Assembly: GCF_021130785.1 (NCBI RefSeq)
Contig: NC_060207.1
Coordinates: 6,151,001-6,215,000 of the forward strand
Source of the DNA: Homalodisca vitripennis
Lineage: Eukaryota; Arthropoda; Insecta; Hemiptera; Cicadellidae
Length of the DNA: 64,000 nt
Reading direction: 5' to 3'
The notes under the pieces were generated by a model. That model had not been told where the DNA came from. It saw only the letters and a list, made by a program, of their open reading frames with translations, and did not search any database. How positions within the stretch are numbered: position 1 is the first letter of the stretch; the number at the start of each line of letters is the position of its first letter. A program made the position numbers and the translations under genes. Below are positions 1-8,600 of the stretch, piece after piece.

Positions 1-1238
1 AGTGCAACAAATCTTTCACCTAAACTAGCATCTTTTGATAAAAATCTATCCATTGCCTTATCTTGCAAAACTTTATCTGCTATATGTCTGGAATTTGTGT
101 CACTATGTTTTGCATAAAAAATATCGTGTTCCATAGCAGCTTGATCTAATTTATTTATACCAGGATCTCCTCTTTGTAGTCTTTTTTCGAGTTTTGTGCC
201 AGGCCCCAGATACTGATAAGTTGGTACGTGTAATTCAAAAGGTAAATTGTTGATAAAATCATTCAAAAGTCCGCTACCTTCAATCATAGATGAACTTATT
301 GCTGGCAAAACTCGCTTTAAATATTTAATTCCATCAGGTTTTTCAATCAATTCATCAAGTTTGTTCGAAATAAAATCTTTAATCGCTTTCTTTTCGTTCA
401 AAAAATTGTTGTTTCCAGCCTTCTCTTGAGTATAAATATAATTTATAATTCCATCGAGTTTTGTCAAATCGTCGATATATCTGTACTCAATCTTATTATC
501 ATTGTATTTTCTTACACCTGATCCTTCGATTCGTTTTTCCCAAATTGGTTTAATCAAATTGATATATTTTTTACCTCTACTTGACTTAGGCTTCTTAGTA
601 GATGGATCATTATTTTTGTAAATTGAGTCAGATTCCCATAAAATTTCTGTATACTTTTTCAAATCTTCTTCAGAATATAAATTATCTTTTGGAACGTCAT
701 TGTCTGTTAATAATCTCCATAAACCTTGAGTACCTTCGTACATTTTTTCATTAATAATTATATCATTTTGTTCAAAATTAACGGGTAAATTTCCAATCAT
801 AAAACTTTTCTTTTTTCTATCCCAATACAAACCAAATTTATCATCTTTTACTCTAGGAAGGAATTTTTTACCAATTTCACCAATTATTATATCCGTTGTT
901 CCAGGACTTATTGGTTCAACTATGGTAGAGTCTTCAATGATTCGAGGTCTAAATGGTGTTGAAGATGGTAATTTTGGCAATTCAAACTCAGATTCTGGAA
1001 TCGAAATATCGGCAAATTGTCGTACAACTGGAACCAAATTCATTAAATTTTGATTATCGCTTAAAACATTTTCAATTTTGCCCTCAACATTTTTTATTGC
1101 AGAAGTTACAGGTTGATTAATTTTTTGAATAAGTTCTTGTTCTTCTTCATCAATTCGAATCTGTTCTTTAAATTCTTTGATTAATTTCTTTTCGATTTGA
1201 TCAAGTTTTTTCGCTTCTTCAGAAGTTACGTTAACCAT
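1..1238 (-). CDS. DUF8207-like / phospholipase A2-like virion protein, C-terminus cut by window edge
   Basis: An open frame runs from ATG at 1238-1236 to the window edge without a stop (412 codons visible). The N-terminal 60 residues are charged and probably coiled coil (EEAKKLDQIEKKL). Residues about 135-250 contain the pattern 'GLYWD..K..FMIG' followed by 'MYEGTQGLWRLL', which I recognise as the DUF8207 region of arthropod Polinton proteins. Residues about 340-390 look like a parvovirus-type phospholipase A2 domain: a glycine-rich LGPGTKLEKR loop (about 340) and an EHD motif with candidate catalytic His371 followed by Asp372. Related domains in parvovirus capsids breach endosomal membranes during entry; that role here is inference. 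The start is supported by the TAAATGG motif shared with the other genes. It lies downstream of the ATPase on the same strand, separated by a 200-bp gap with short tandem repeats. Confidence 0.75.
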   Translation of the reverse strand, partial: MVNVTSEEAKKLDQIEKKLIKEFKEQIRIDEEEQELIQKINQPVTSAIKNVEGKIENVLSDNQNLMNLVPVVRQFADISIPESEFELPKLPSSTPFRPRIIEDSTIVEPISPGTTDIIIGEIGKKFLPRVKDDKFGLYWDRKKKSFMIGNLPVNFEQNDIIINEKMYEGTQGLWRLLTDNDVPKDNLYSEEDLKKYTEILWESDSIYKNNDPSTKKPKSSRGKKYINLIKPIWEKRIEGSGVRKYNDNKIEYRYIDDLTKLDGIINYIYTQEKAGNNNFLNEKKAIKDFISNKLDELIEKPDGIKYLKRVLPAISSSMIEGSGLLNDFINNLPFELHVPTYQYLGPGTKLEKRLQRGDPGINKLDQAAMEHDIFYAKHSDTNSRHIADKVLQDKAMDRFLSKDASLGERFVA

Positions 1239-1248
1239 TTATTTAGGA
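1235..1248 (-). promoter_or_regulatory. Start-site motif of the PLA2-like gene
   Basis: On the minus strand this reads TCCTAAATAAATGG with the ATG as start codon. It is a variant of the T-C-T-A-T-N-TAAATGG motif found at almost all genes of the element. Confidence 0.5.
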
Positions 1249-1256
1249 AAATTTTG

Positions 1257-1356
1257 AAACGTGGAACACGAAACGTGGAACGTAAAACGTGAACGTGGAA
1301 CGTAAAACGTGAACGTGGAACGTAAAAACGTGAACGTGGAACGTAAAAACGTGAAC
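1257..1356. repeat. Short tandem repeat, about 20-22 bp unit, 4-5 copies
   Basis: The unit is built on ACGTGGAACGTAAAACGTGA and is repeated between the ATPase and PLA2-like genes. The units differ mainly in the length of an A run. ACGT cores recur about every 10 bp. Such repeats are common between viral genes; no function can be read from it. Confidence 0.85.
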
Positions 1357-1436
1357 AGATTTACCGTTTTTCAGTTGTTTTCATAATGTAAATAAAAAGT
1401 AAAGATAATGTAAAAATAATTGTAACAAATATTTTA

Positions 1437-1550
1437 TCAAGTAGATTTGCCAGACCACTGAGCAGCATTTATATTAGAAAATTTATTCAAATATTTACCA
1501 TTTTTAGGCTTCAAAGTTAGATTAATAGTTAAAAATCCGTAGTCTTCCTT
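1437..1550 (-). pseudogene. C-terminal part of the packaging ATPase, separated by an in-frame TAG
   Basis: Directly after the TAG at 1553-1551 the same frame stays open for another 37 codons and ends at TGA (1439-1437). The encoded stretch continues the protein naturally: it begins with a charged, aromatic KEDYGF motif, followed by hydrophobic beta-strand-like residues and a Trp near the end. That is the kind of C-terminus expected of A32-type ATPases of this group, and it brings the length to about 228 residues. The simplest reading is a recent nonsense mutation in the integrated copy. Stop-codon readthrough or a sequencing error are alternatives. Confidence 0.75.
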
Positions 1551-2123
1551 CTAAATTTTATCACACAGCTCATTAAATTGGTTAAAACTCATATCAGATC
1601 CCACATAATTGTTATAAATCTTTCTCGAATAGTGATCATCTTGCTTAAAAATACACAACATATTCAGATTATTTCTTATAACTTGTTTATCAACCTTTGA
1701 AAAGCATTGGGAAAGATAGATACAAGATATGTTTTTGTGACGAGACATTACGAAATATTCCTTAATAACGTCCTGATTTTCCAAAATACAATCATCAAAA
1801 ACGATTAACGAATTGGGTTTACATTCGCTTAACGGAACTATGTCCTCAGAAGCATTATAAAAATGTGATACCTTTTTGCTTAAGTTTTTCTCAATATTTT
1901 CAAATCTTTCTTGTAATTTTTTATAGGCGTCTTGTTCTAAAGATTTACTAAAAACATACAAATTGGAATAAGGAATCAACCTATTGTAGATAAAATTCAA
2001 TAGTAAAGTTGTTTTTCCACATCCACTTGAACCAACAATTAACAATCTGATTGGTTGATCTTTCTTATTTTCTTCAAACGTTTGAAGTTTTATCTGATCT
2101 TTTTGCTTTAAAAATTTCTCCAT
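1551..2123 (-). CDS. A32-like (FtsK/HerA superfamily) DNA-packaging ATPase, prematurely stopped
   Basis: The 190-residue frame has a Walker A motif GSSGCGKTT at residues 31-39 and a Walker B strand SLIVFDD at 105-111. A conserved segment MSRHKNISCIYLSQ (126-139) holds the usual polar residue after strand 4. This is the pattern of the vaccinia A32-type ATPases of Polintons, which pump the genome into the capsid. The frame ends at a TAG, but 37 more in-frame codons follow to 1437, so the protein is shorter than expected by its C-terminal strand and helix. The start ATG at 2123-2121 is embedded in the TAAATGG motif. It is divergent from the penton-like gene, with only 13 bp between the two start codons. 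The ATPase core is intact, so activity of the short form cannot be excluded. Confidence 0.88.
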   Translation of the reverse strand: MEKFLKQKDQIKLQTFEENKKDQPIRLLIVGSSGCGKTTLLLNFIYNRLIPYSNLYVFSKSLEQDAYKKLQERFENIEKNLSKKVSHFYNASEDIVPLSECKPNSLIVFDDCILENQDVIKEYFVMSRHKNISCIYLSQCFSKVDKQVIRNNLNMLCIFKQDDHYSRKIYNNYVGSDMSFNQFNELCDKI

Positions 2124-2139
2124 TTAAATAGCTAAAATG
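2120..2139. promoter_or_regulatory. Divergent start region of ATPase and penton-like genes
   Basis: Only 13 bp separate two divergent ATG codons. The minus strand reads GCTATTTAAATGG into the ATPase, and the plus strand reads TAGCTAAAATG into the penton-like gene. Both halves carry a version of the element-wide TAAATG motif, so a single short AT-rich stretch must serve transcription and translation starts in both directions. Confidence 0.55.
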
Positions 2140-2871
2140 AAGCTGTTCAAGTTGACTTCAGAAAGCTCTAAATTAGTTTTAAACTTGGAACATCCTATAC
2201 ACTTAGAGGAAGAATCAAATTATTTTATCGGTTTAAGCGGTTTTTATTCTGACAATTTTGTAATAAATATTAGTGAAAGTTCTCCTTATTGTATAGGATT
2301 TAGTGAGAAGAACGTAACAAAATATTATGGTTTAAACAAAGGATATTATACTTTCGATCAAATAAAAAATTCCCTTAAAAATTATCTGAAAACATTCAAA
2401 CAATCAGATAAATCTTTAAACTTTGACGAAAACAAGTTTGAAATGCAAAAAAATTATCTCTCTAATAAAATTCAAATAAAATCACCAGTAAGAATAATGT
2501 TTTCAGCAATTATTGTAGATTTGTTAGGGTTTGTTCAAGAAACTATTGAGCCAAATCAGGTATATTTAGGAAATAAAACGCCAAAATTTAGACCGTTTGA
2601 TGTAATTGAAGTACATTGTAATCTCGTTGAACCTAGTTTTGAAAATCATACCGAACATTTACACAAAGAATCTGAAATTTTGTACACTTTTTTCCCAAAT
2701 GTTGCTTATGGATCAAAAATCAGTGAAAAACCGAATGAAATCGATTATATTCCAATTAGAAAAAATATTAAAAGAATTCAAAAAATCGTTCTAACTATAC
2801 AAGACTCTGAGGGAAATTTAATAAATAATGAGAGTAAAACAACAATATATTTAAGATTGTTGAAAGAATGA
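2137..2871 (+). CDS. Putative penton-like minor capsid protein (single jelly roll)
   Basis: A 244-residue protein, predicted mostly beta strand. The C-terminal third has the layout I associate with arthropod and cnidarian Polinton penton/minor capsid proteins: a strand in FDVIEVHCNLVEP (about 152-164), then DYIPIRKNIKRIQKIVLTIQ (about 203-222), a turn with DSEGNLI, and a final strand TIYLRLL. The protein starts without a signal peptide and has no membrane segment. Its position beside the packaging ATPase supports a virion morphogenesis role. In the family such proteins occupy the fivefold vertices. I assign it by pattern rather than by alignment, and another structural protein is possible. 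Confidence 0.6.
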   Translation: MKLFKLTSESSKLVLNLEHPIHLEEESNYFIGLSGFYSDNFVINISESSPYCIGFSEKNVTKYYGLNKGYYTFDQIKNSLKNYLKTFKQSDKSLNFDENKFEMQKNYLSNKIQIKSPVRIMFSAIIVDLLGFVQETIEPNQVYLGNKTPKFRPFDVIEVHCNLVEPSFENHTEHLHKESEILYTFFPNVAYGSKISEKPNEIDYIPIRKNIKRIQKIVLTIQDSEGNLINNESKTTIYLRLLKE

Positions 2872-2876
2872 TGAAT

Positions 2877-3178
2877 CAAGGGGGGAACGAATCGTTCTTA
2901 CCTTCAAACTTTCAAAACGAGTTGATAATGATGATAAATACCAATACTTTTATCTAAAAGATAAGGTAGCCCTCGAGGGCCACCTCACAAATATTCACAA
3001 AAAATACGAATAAAGACAATGTTAAAGAAAAATACAAAAAAAGCTTTGAAAACATAGATTCTGACAAGGGTATCGAATTGCGACTCTTTCAAAATCTTCA
3101 TCCTGACCCTGTTTTCATCAATGAATCAGGACTTTATACTCAAAATAAAAATTGCTTGTTAAATTTTATTTCTATCTA
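2877..3178 (+). pseudogene. Scrambled fragments of BRO-N genes
   Basis: No open frame of useful length, but at least three pieces match parts of the two BRO genes downstream. Positions 2877-2922 match the segment with LPSNFQ. Positions about 2923-3015 match the VDEDDKNFYF segment of the second copy and end at TAA. Positions 3016-3178 match the EHVKEKYKKSFENI to INEAGIYS segment of the third copy and end at a TAA that touches the next ATG. The pieces are out of the order seen in the intact gene. This is a graveyard of tandemly duplicated, partly deleted BRO copies. Confidence 0.75.
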
Positions 3179-3183
3179 AATGG
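3171..3183 (+). promoter_or_regulatory. Start-site motif of truncated BRO gene
   Basis: Reads TCTATCTAAATGG with the ATG as start codon; identical to the copy in front of the full BRO gene at 3482-3494. The TAA also closes the preceding broken BRO frame. Confidence 0.55.
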
Positions 3184-3470
3184 AGTCAGTTGTAGACCTA
3201 CTTAATAATCAACTAAAATTCAATAACAAACATATCTTTACGATTGTTGACGAAAACAATGTGATCTGGTTTAAGGCTAAAGACGTAGCAAAAATTCTAG
3301 AATATGAAAATACTATGCAAACGATCAGAATAAACGTTGACGAAGATGATAAAAACTTCTATTTTAATCTAAATATAAGGGGGGCTATAAATAGCTTACC
3401 TTCAAACTTCCAAAATAACACTGTTTTCGTTAATGAATCTGGGCTTTATTCTCAAAATAAAAATTACTAG
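3180..3470 (+). CDS. Truncated BRO-N domain protein
   Basis: A 96-residue frame opening like the downstream BRO gene (MESVV..L), then the BRO-N core WFKAKDVAKILEYENT at about residues 30-45 and NTVFVNESGLYS at about 79-90. After GLYS the frame ends with five unrelated residues and TAG, at the point where the intact copy continues into the rest of BRO-N. It therefore lacks the second half of BRO-N, the coiled coil and the C-terminal domain. It retains its own TCTATCTAAATGG start motif, so it may be expressed as a short DNA-binding fragment, or it may simply be a decaying duplicate. Confidence 0.65.
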   Translation: MESVVDLLNNQLKFNNKHIFTIVDENNVIWFKAKDVAKILEYENTMQTIRINVDEDDKNFYFNLNIRGAINSLPSNFQNNTVFVNESGLYSQNKNY

Positions 3471-3481
3471 TTAAATTTCTT

Positions 3482-3494
3482 TCTATCTAAATGG
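3482..3494 (+). promoter_or_regulatory. Start-site motif of full-length BRO gene
   Basis: Reads TCTATCTAAATGG, with the last ATG at 3491 as start codon. The whole 3425-3500 junction duplicates 3130-3190, showing that the motif was copied along with the BRO-N fragment. Confidence 0.55.
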
Positions 3495-4291
3495 AGTCAG
3501 TTGTGAATCTACTCAAATTCAATAATAAAGAAATTTTAACATTTGTTGACGAAAATAATGAATTTTGGTTTAAGGCGAAAGATGTTGCAGAGGTGTTAGA
3601 ATATAAAGATACGAAGAAAGCAATTAAAGAACATGTCAAAGAAAAATATAAAAAAAGCTTCGAAAACATACATTCTGAAGGTAGGGGTGATTCGCCCCCG
3701 CCTTCAAACTTTCAAAAAAACACTGTTTTCATCAATGAAGCAGGCATATATTCTTTAATCTTGAAATCTAAAATGAAAATAGCAGAAATGTTTCAAGATT
3801 GGGTTTTAGAAGAAGTTTTACCAAGTATTCGTAAATTTGGTGTGTACAAACTTGAAAACAAGATTAAATATTTAGAGGACGAAGTTAAACACTTGCAAAT
3901 TAAAGATGAAATAAAAACGGAAATAATCGCAAAACAAAGTGTAAAAATTGACTTAATGAAACCAGACCTTGTTTGTAAAGATTTTGCTAAGAAAAAACAC
4001 CATGTTTTTGTATTAATTAAGAAGAATCACATGTGGGAATATCCTTATTACGTTATCAGAGCTCAAAAGAGAGAAATACCGAAAAGATTGAAAGAACTTG
4101 AAATTGATTACCCAGAAATGGAAATTTTATTAAGACAAGGAGATCCAAATTCTATCAATCTGTATAACCAAATGAAAGAATCTTTGAATATTTTATACAA
4201 CGGAAATCATTTTACTACAAATATGGCAGAATCTCGACTGATTTATAGAATATCTAAATTACACGATGAAAATGTTACTCAATTTTACTAA
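3491..4291 (+). CDS. BRO family DNA-binding protein
   Basis: A 266-residue protein. Residues about 5-118 form a BRO-N domain: FWFKAKDVAEVLEYKDTKKA (25-44), TVFINEAGIYSLILKS (78-93) and a closing helix with FQDWVLEEVLPSIRKFG (101-117). A charged coiled-coil-like segment follows (118-150), then a C-terminal domain (about 160-245) with HHVFVLIKKN and YYVIRAQKREIPKRL that resembles C-terminal domains of other viral BRO proteins. BRO proteins of baculoviruses and other large DNA viruses bind DNA and are linked to host or viral gene control; the target here is unknown. It is the only intact member of a run of BRO copies and ends 17 bp inside the convergent zinc-finger gene. Confidence 0.85.
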   Translation: MESVVNLLKFNNKEILTFVDENNEFWFKAKDVAEVLEYKDTKKAIKEHVKEKYKKSFENIHSEGRGDSPPPSNFQKNTVFINEAGIYSLILKSKMKIAEMFQDWVLEEVLPSIRKFGVYKLENKIKYLEDEVKHLQIKDEIKTEIIAKQSVKIDLMKPDLVCKDFAKKKHHVFVLIKKNHMWEYPYYVIRAQKREIPKRLKELEIDYPEMEILLRQGDPNSINLYNQMKESLNILYNGNHFTTNMAESRLIYRISKLHDENVTQFY

Positions 4292-4673
4292 AAACTCTTG
4301 AATTATGATATTTTGTTTGTAAATGTTTTTGATAATTATTTAACCATTTTATAGTTCTTCCACATTCACATTGAGTATCTTCATAATATAATCTATGGTG
4401 ATTCTTCTTTACACAATCTTTACAATATGAGTCTTTCTTATCTCTACTATAGGGATGACTATTAAACTCTGAAATTTTTTTAGTTTCTTTACATTTAAGA
4501 CATTCTTTCTCTTCCAAAGTTAATTTTTCTATTTTATCATACAGCTCTTTATGATACTTCCTATAACAATCTTTACAATTATAAATAATTCCATCTTTTC
4601 TACTTTTATCTTTATAAAAAGCTTCAAAACCTTTTATTTCTTTGCACATTGAACATTTCTTTTGAGCCTCCAT
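4275..4673 (-). CDS. Small multi-zinc-finger protein
   Basis: A 132-residue protein with two similar treble-clef or zinc-ribbon-like modules. The first uses C7, C10, C33 and C36; the second uses C58, C61, C84 and C87, and each second pair sits in a YCKDC/NCKDC context followed by basic residues. The C-terminus adds a C-x-C (102, 104) and two histidines (117, 123) in QCECGRTIKW..., like a single C2H2 finger. The arrangement resembles the zinc part of endonuclease VII-like proteins, but I see no clear HNH catalytic site. It is probably a DNA-binding accessory protein. Its ATG directly follows the stop codon of the integrase, so the two may be translated or transcribed together. Confidence 0.7.
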   Translation of the reverse strand: MEAQKKCSMCKEIKGFEAFYKDKSRKDGIIYNCKDCYRKYHKELYDKIEKLTLEEKECLKCKETKKISEFNSHPYSRDKKDSYCKDCVKKNHHRLYYEDTQCECGRTIKWLNNYQKHLQTKYHNSRVFSKIE

Positions 4674-4684
4674 TTATATAGAAA
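4670..4684 (-). promoter_or_regulatory. Start-site motif of the zinc-finger gene, overlapping the integrase stop
   Basis: The minus strand reads TTTCTATATAAATGG. The TAA is the integrase stop codon and the ATG the next start, with no base between. Confidence 0.55.
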
Positions 4685-5690
4685 AAATCTTTGACTTTCT
4701 CAATTCATATTCATAAAACTTTCCGGTTATTTCTTCATTATTTAAATCTTTTATACTATAAGTTACAGGATCTGTGTTATTTTGATAAATCACAAAGATT
4801 TCTCTTGACCAATTGTTCTTATATTTGTTCGAAAATGTTTGTTTTTTACTAACAATTCTTACATGATCATTGACTTTAAATTTAGTTTTCGTGTGAATTT
4901 CTGGTGGAACATACTTAAAAACCGACTCTAATAACTCTTTTTCTGCATCTTTATCTACGTCTTTAGGCTTCATTTTGATTGTGCTATGAACAGTATCGTT
5001 ATATTTCTTTACGATTTCTTGAAGAATATCGATCCATTTAAAGTTTTTATTAATCTCAAAAATTACTTTCATTCTCTCATTTTGAGTTCTGTTATATCTC
5101 TCTACAATACTTGATTTCTCTTCGTTTTCAGTATGATAAATCTTAATGTTGTATTTCCTCAAAACATCGTTAAATTCTTTATTTTTAAACTCTAAACCCT
5201 TATCTGTATGAAGTAAGTTAGGAGGTTTGTGATTGATCCTTATGGCATCTTTTACTATATCTTCGAAGGCTTTTGAAACATCTTTACCGTTTTTTCTTTT
5301 GATAGCTCTTGACCAAGCATATTTTGAGAAAGTATCAATAACATTTAACATATACTTAAATCCATCATTTTGATCTGAATAGTTAGACATTATAACTAAA
5401 TCTGCTGCCCATAAATCGTCAATTCCTAAAGTTATAATTTTTCTCTTTTTAAACTTTTTTCGTACTGGTGCATGAATTTCTCTAGCTTCAATCTCGATTT
5501 CTTCCTTATTCTTAGATTCTTTCTTTACTTGTTTTTCATTTGGATTCTTTATAAATTTACTCTTATTTGTCTTACATTTTGAACATTTTGCTGCAATTCT
5601 ATACAACCCGTTTTGAGTTTGAACGATTTTAGAATCTATATTTTTCGTTTTTTTCTTGCATTTGTGGCAGTGAATCAAATCATCTTCCAT
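4674..5690 (-). CDS. Retroviral-type (rve) integrase of Polinton
   Basis: A 338-residue protein. The N-terminus has a zinc ribbon with C8, C11, C36 and C39. The catalytic core shows DLWAAD (catalytic D97), HTDKGLEF (D163) and SSIVERYNRT (E197), giving a D-65-D-33-E spacing close to the usual D,D-35-E. The region VNDHVRIV to YEYELRKS (about 272-332) looks like an SH3-like DNA-binding C-terminal domain. The enzyme would process the element's ends and join them to host DNA. All three acidic residues are present and the frame is unbroken. The ATG follows the polymerase stop codon without a gap, and the stop codon touches the next gene, so it is the middle member of a three-gene block. Confidence 0.95.
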   Translation of the reverse strand: MEDDLIHCHKCKKKTKNIDSKIVQTQNGLYRIAAKCSKCKTNKSKFIKNPNEKQVKKESKNKEEIEIEAREIHAPVRKKFKKRKIITLGIDDLWAADLVIMSNYSDQNDGFKYMLNVIDTFSKYAWSRAIKRKNGKDVSKAFEDIVKDAIRINHKPPNLLHTDKGLEFKNKEFNDVLRKYNIKIYHTENEEKSSIVERYNRTQNERMKVIFEINKNFKWIDILQEIVKKYNDTVHSTIKMKPKDVDKDAEKELLESVFKYVPPEIHTKTKFKVNDHVRIVSKKQTFSNKYKNNWSREIFVIYQNNTDPVTYSIKDLNNEEITGKFYEYELRKSKIFSI

Positions 5691-5699
5691 TTACATGTC
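5687..5699 (-). promoter_or_regulatory. Start-site motif of the integrase, overlapping the polymerase stop
   Basis: The minus strand reads GACATGTAAATGG. The TAA ends the polymerase and the ATG starts the integrase. Confidence 0.5.
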
Positions 5700-8600
5700 A
5701 AAGTTTCCAAGTTTATTTAACTCATCTAATATATTAGATTTTGCTTCGCCTTTATATCCATACGGTACTGTATCGATCTTATTTTCTAGGACATTTCTCT
5801 TATCATCTTTAGCGTTCAGTGCCAGCTTGTTTATGGTGATGGTATACAATTCATGTTTATAGCTTTTTATTACAGTCATCTCCCTAAATTCTTCTTTATC
5901 TTCGAACAAACATCTCTTTAAGTTTTCGATATTTATTGTTTTATTTACAACGCTTCTCTTAATTCCTTTACACCTAACTGGGTTTTTATCTAGATATTTG
6001 TACGAGTACATCTTAGACCTTAAACCACAAAATTCTTCTAAAACTTCGCTATTTAACTCATCTTTGAATTTCCCTATTACCTTCTTATTTTTAGTCGTGA
6101 AACATTCATGATCTTTTGGATAATCACTTGTATCAAAGTCATCTATATTTTCTTTAATAATTTTAAAAGGATCTCGTTTCAATTCTAGAAAATAACTGTC
6201 TGTATCCATGTAACACAGATTCAAATCTGGATCAAACTTCTTTAATTTGTTGTAATAAAACTCGTACATTAGCAATTTTGAGAGGTCGAGAACTGGAAAT
6301 CCTATGTAAATCGGTTTGTTAAATTTAACCTTTTGTTTGTACATGTGACTCGCTATACAGTTGTCGTCAAAGATGTTAAAGCATTTGAAGTTCGTTTTCT
6401 TGGCCTGTTTCATTGAAAATTCTTCATTTCCTAGTCTAATATCACATCTGTTTCTCACATTTTCCATAGATTTTCCAAAAACTGAGTTGTTCATCAGCTT
6501 ATAAAAGTCCTTTTCAAAGTCACTTGTAGCTTTGGTTCTCATGTTTGTGTTAAAATCAATGTAATCTTTCATAAAAGGCTTCTGATCGAATGCAATAACT
6601 CTATTCACATGTTTCAAAATCATACCTTGTTCCAGATAGAATTTCAAATTTCTAGAATGAACAACAAATTCAGTTTTATCCAGTAGAGTTGTGCAAAGTT
6701 TGTTGTTATAATGTTCTGGAGCAAGAGGCAAATCTTTATGATTTTCATGTAAATTCTTCGGATATTCTAGATCGACTTCGAGAATATAGCCATAATCTTC
6801 GTCGCCAGTGAGTTCCAAAATTGTTTCTTTCCAATCTGCTGTTGTATACGTTTTAGGATCCATCCACTTGATTTCGTTATATGGTAAATTTTGCATTAGG
6901 CCATACCCATAAAGGTTATTAGCATCGACGTACAACAAATAGTTTTCAGGCTTTGTCTTATCAAAATCTTTTAAATATTTGTTATTTGCTTTCACATATC
7001 GTTTAATACATTGAGAAATGCCTCCGCGAATACCTTTTTCGATCATCAAATACATATTATAATCACTAATTAATTGTAATTCTATATTCGTTAATTTTAA
7101 CATAGCATCCCATGCAAGACTGGGAGCTGTTAGATAGTGTGCTGGATCAAGTTTATAGCAATTCAAACAAATATTCCTAAAATTTTCAAAGATATCAGCG
7201 AGCAATAGAACATCTTGAATGTTATAGAGATCGGAGTAATTTCCTAGATTTTTTACTTTTAATTTGTTCCAAACATTTAAGTAGTGTTGAAAATCTTTCT
7301 CAGATATGCTCTCATCTGTCAAAAGTGAATAGAAATCTTGAATTCTCAATTCTTCTGTGTAATCAAGTTTTTCAATACTATCGATAAATTCGTAAGGAAA
7401 TATGCCTTTTCCAGATAGAATTTTAAAGATTTCTTCTTCGTCATTTGGTTGTCTATCTAGAATTGCGTTCAGACCATCTTGTATAAAATGATTTGTATGC
7501 TTGAAATCATCTCTCTTTAGATTTTTAGCTAACTTTTCAATAGACGATGCCATAAATCTGAACGTGTCTACGAAAGAAAACTTGATGAACTTTCTTGGTT
7601 TATCATCTTCAAACTCATATCCATATCCAGAATTTACAGAATAATTTATATATTTCTCATCTGTGTTTGCGATCAAATCAACATTACCATACTGTTTTGC
7701 CAACTCTTTTATGTACAAATGAGTATCGTAACATGACATATTGTGGCAGAAAACTGGAATATTCTGAGGAAATTTGAGATTCAAGTTACAAGATAAATGA
7801 GCTGAACCTCTAAATTTACCTGTTAAATGACAATGATCTCGTACTTTTTTTCTTGTTTGATTATCAAAACCCTCACATTCACAAATATGACAAACGTTTG
7901 AATTTTGATATGAAATTTCTTCTTCTTCAGTTAATTTCATAGGTTTTTTGTTCTTAGAATTATATTTTGTAGCTATGTATTTCGATAATTTATTGAGCTC
8001 TTCAAACAATTTTGCAGGAACATTTGGCAAATCTTCTTCATTTTTTGCTCGATAACATATCGGCTTGTACATACGATTGGTCACATTAGACACTAAGTAT
8101 AGAGTAAAACCATATGGAATGTGCTTCTGAATCTTGGTTGTGATCGATTTTTGCGGATTGTTTTTGCATGTGGGAATCTTCTCTAATATGCTTTCAAAGT
8201 CCATATAAATTACGTACGGATGGCTAAACTTCTTTTGATAATTAGTAAATTTAGTTGTTTGACCCGGAAACGGCATAATTGGCTTACAAACTTCGTGATT
8301 TTTACAAATTTCTAAATGGTCTGCTAAATCTCTAGATTTGTAGAAATGGCTTAAACATCTTCTGCATAGAAATTTTTTGTGTTCATGCTTAGATAACTGA
8401 GAAAATACAAGTTTGTTTAAATCTGTTATCAAAACATAATGAGATTTTTCATCTTGTTTTACATACAATAAATTGATTTCTAATTTGGCGTCATAAACTT
8501 CTGAAATTTGCAACGGAACAATATTGAGTTTCTCATCATAACTGTAGATATTTATAGACATTTTTGGATATTTGTACTTGGAATTGTGACTTCGTTTTTC

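Noticed and set aside
2606..2794. Second frame inside the penton-like gene
   Set aside because: Overlaps the longer frame in another phase, lacks the start motif and has no domain.
7595..7777. Plus-strand open frame inside the polymerase gene
   Set aside because: It is antisense to conserved polymerase sequence and has no features of its own.
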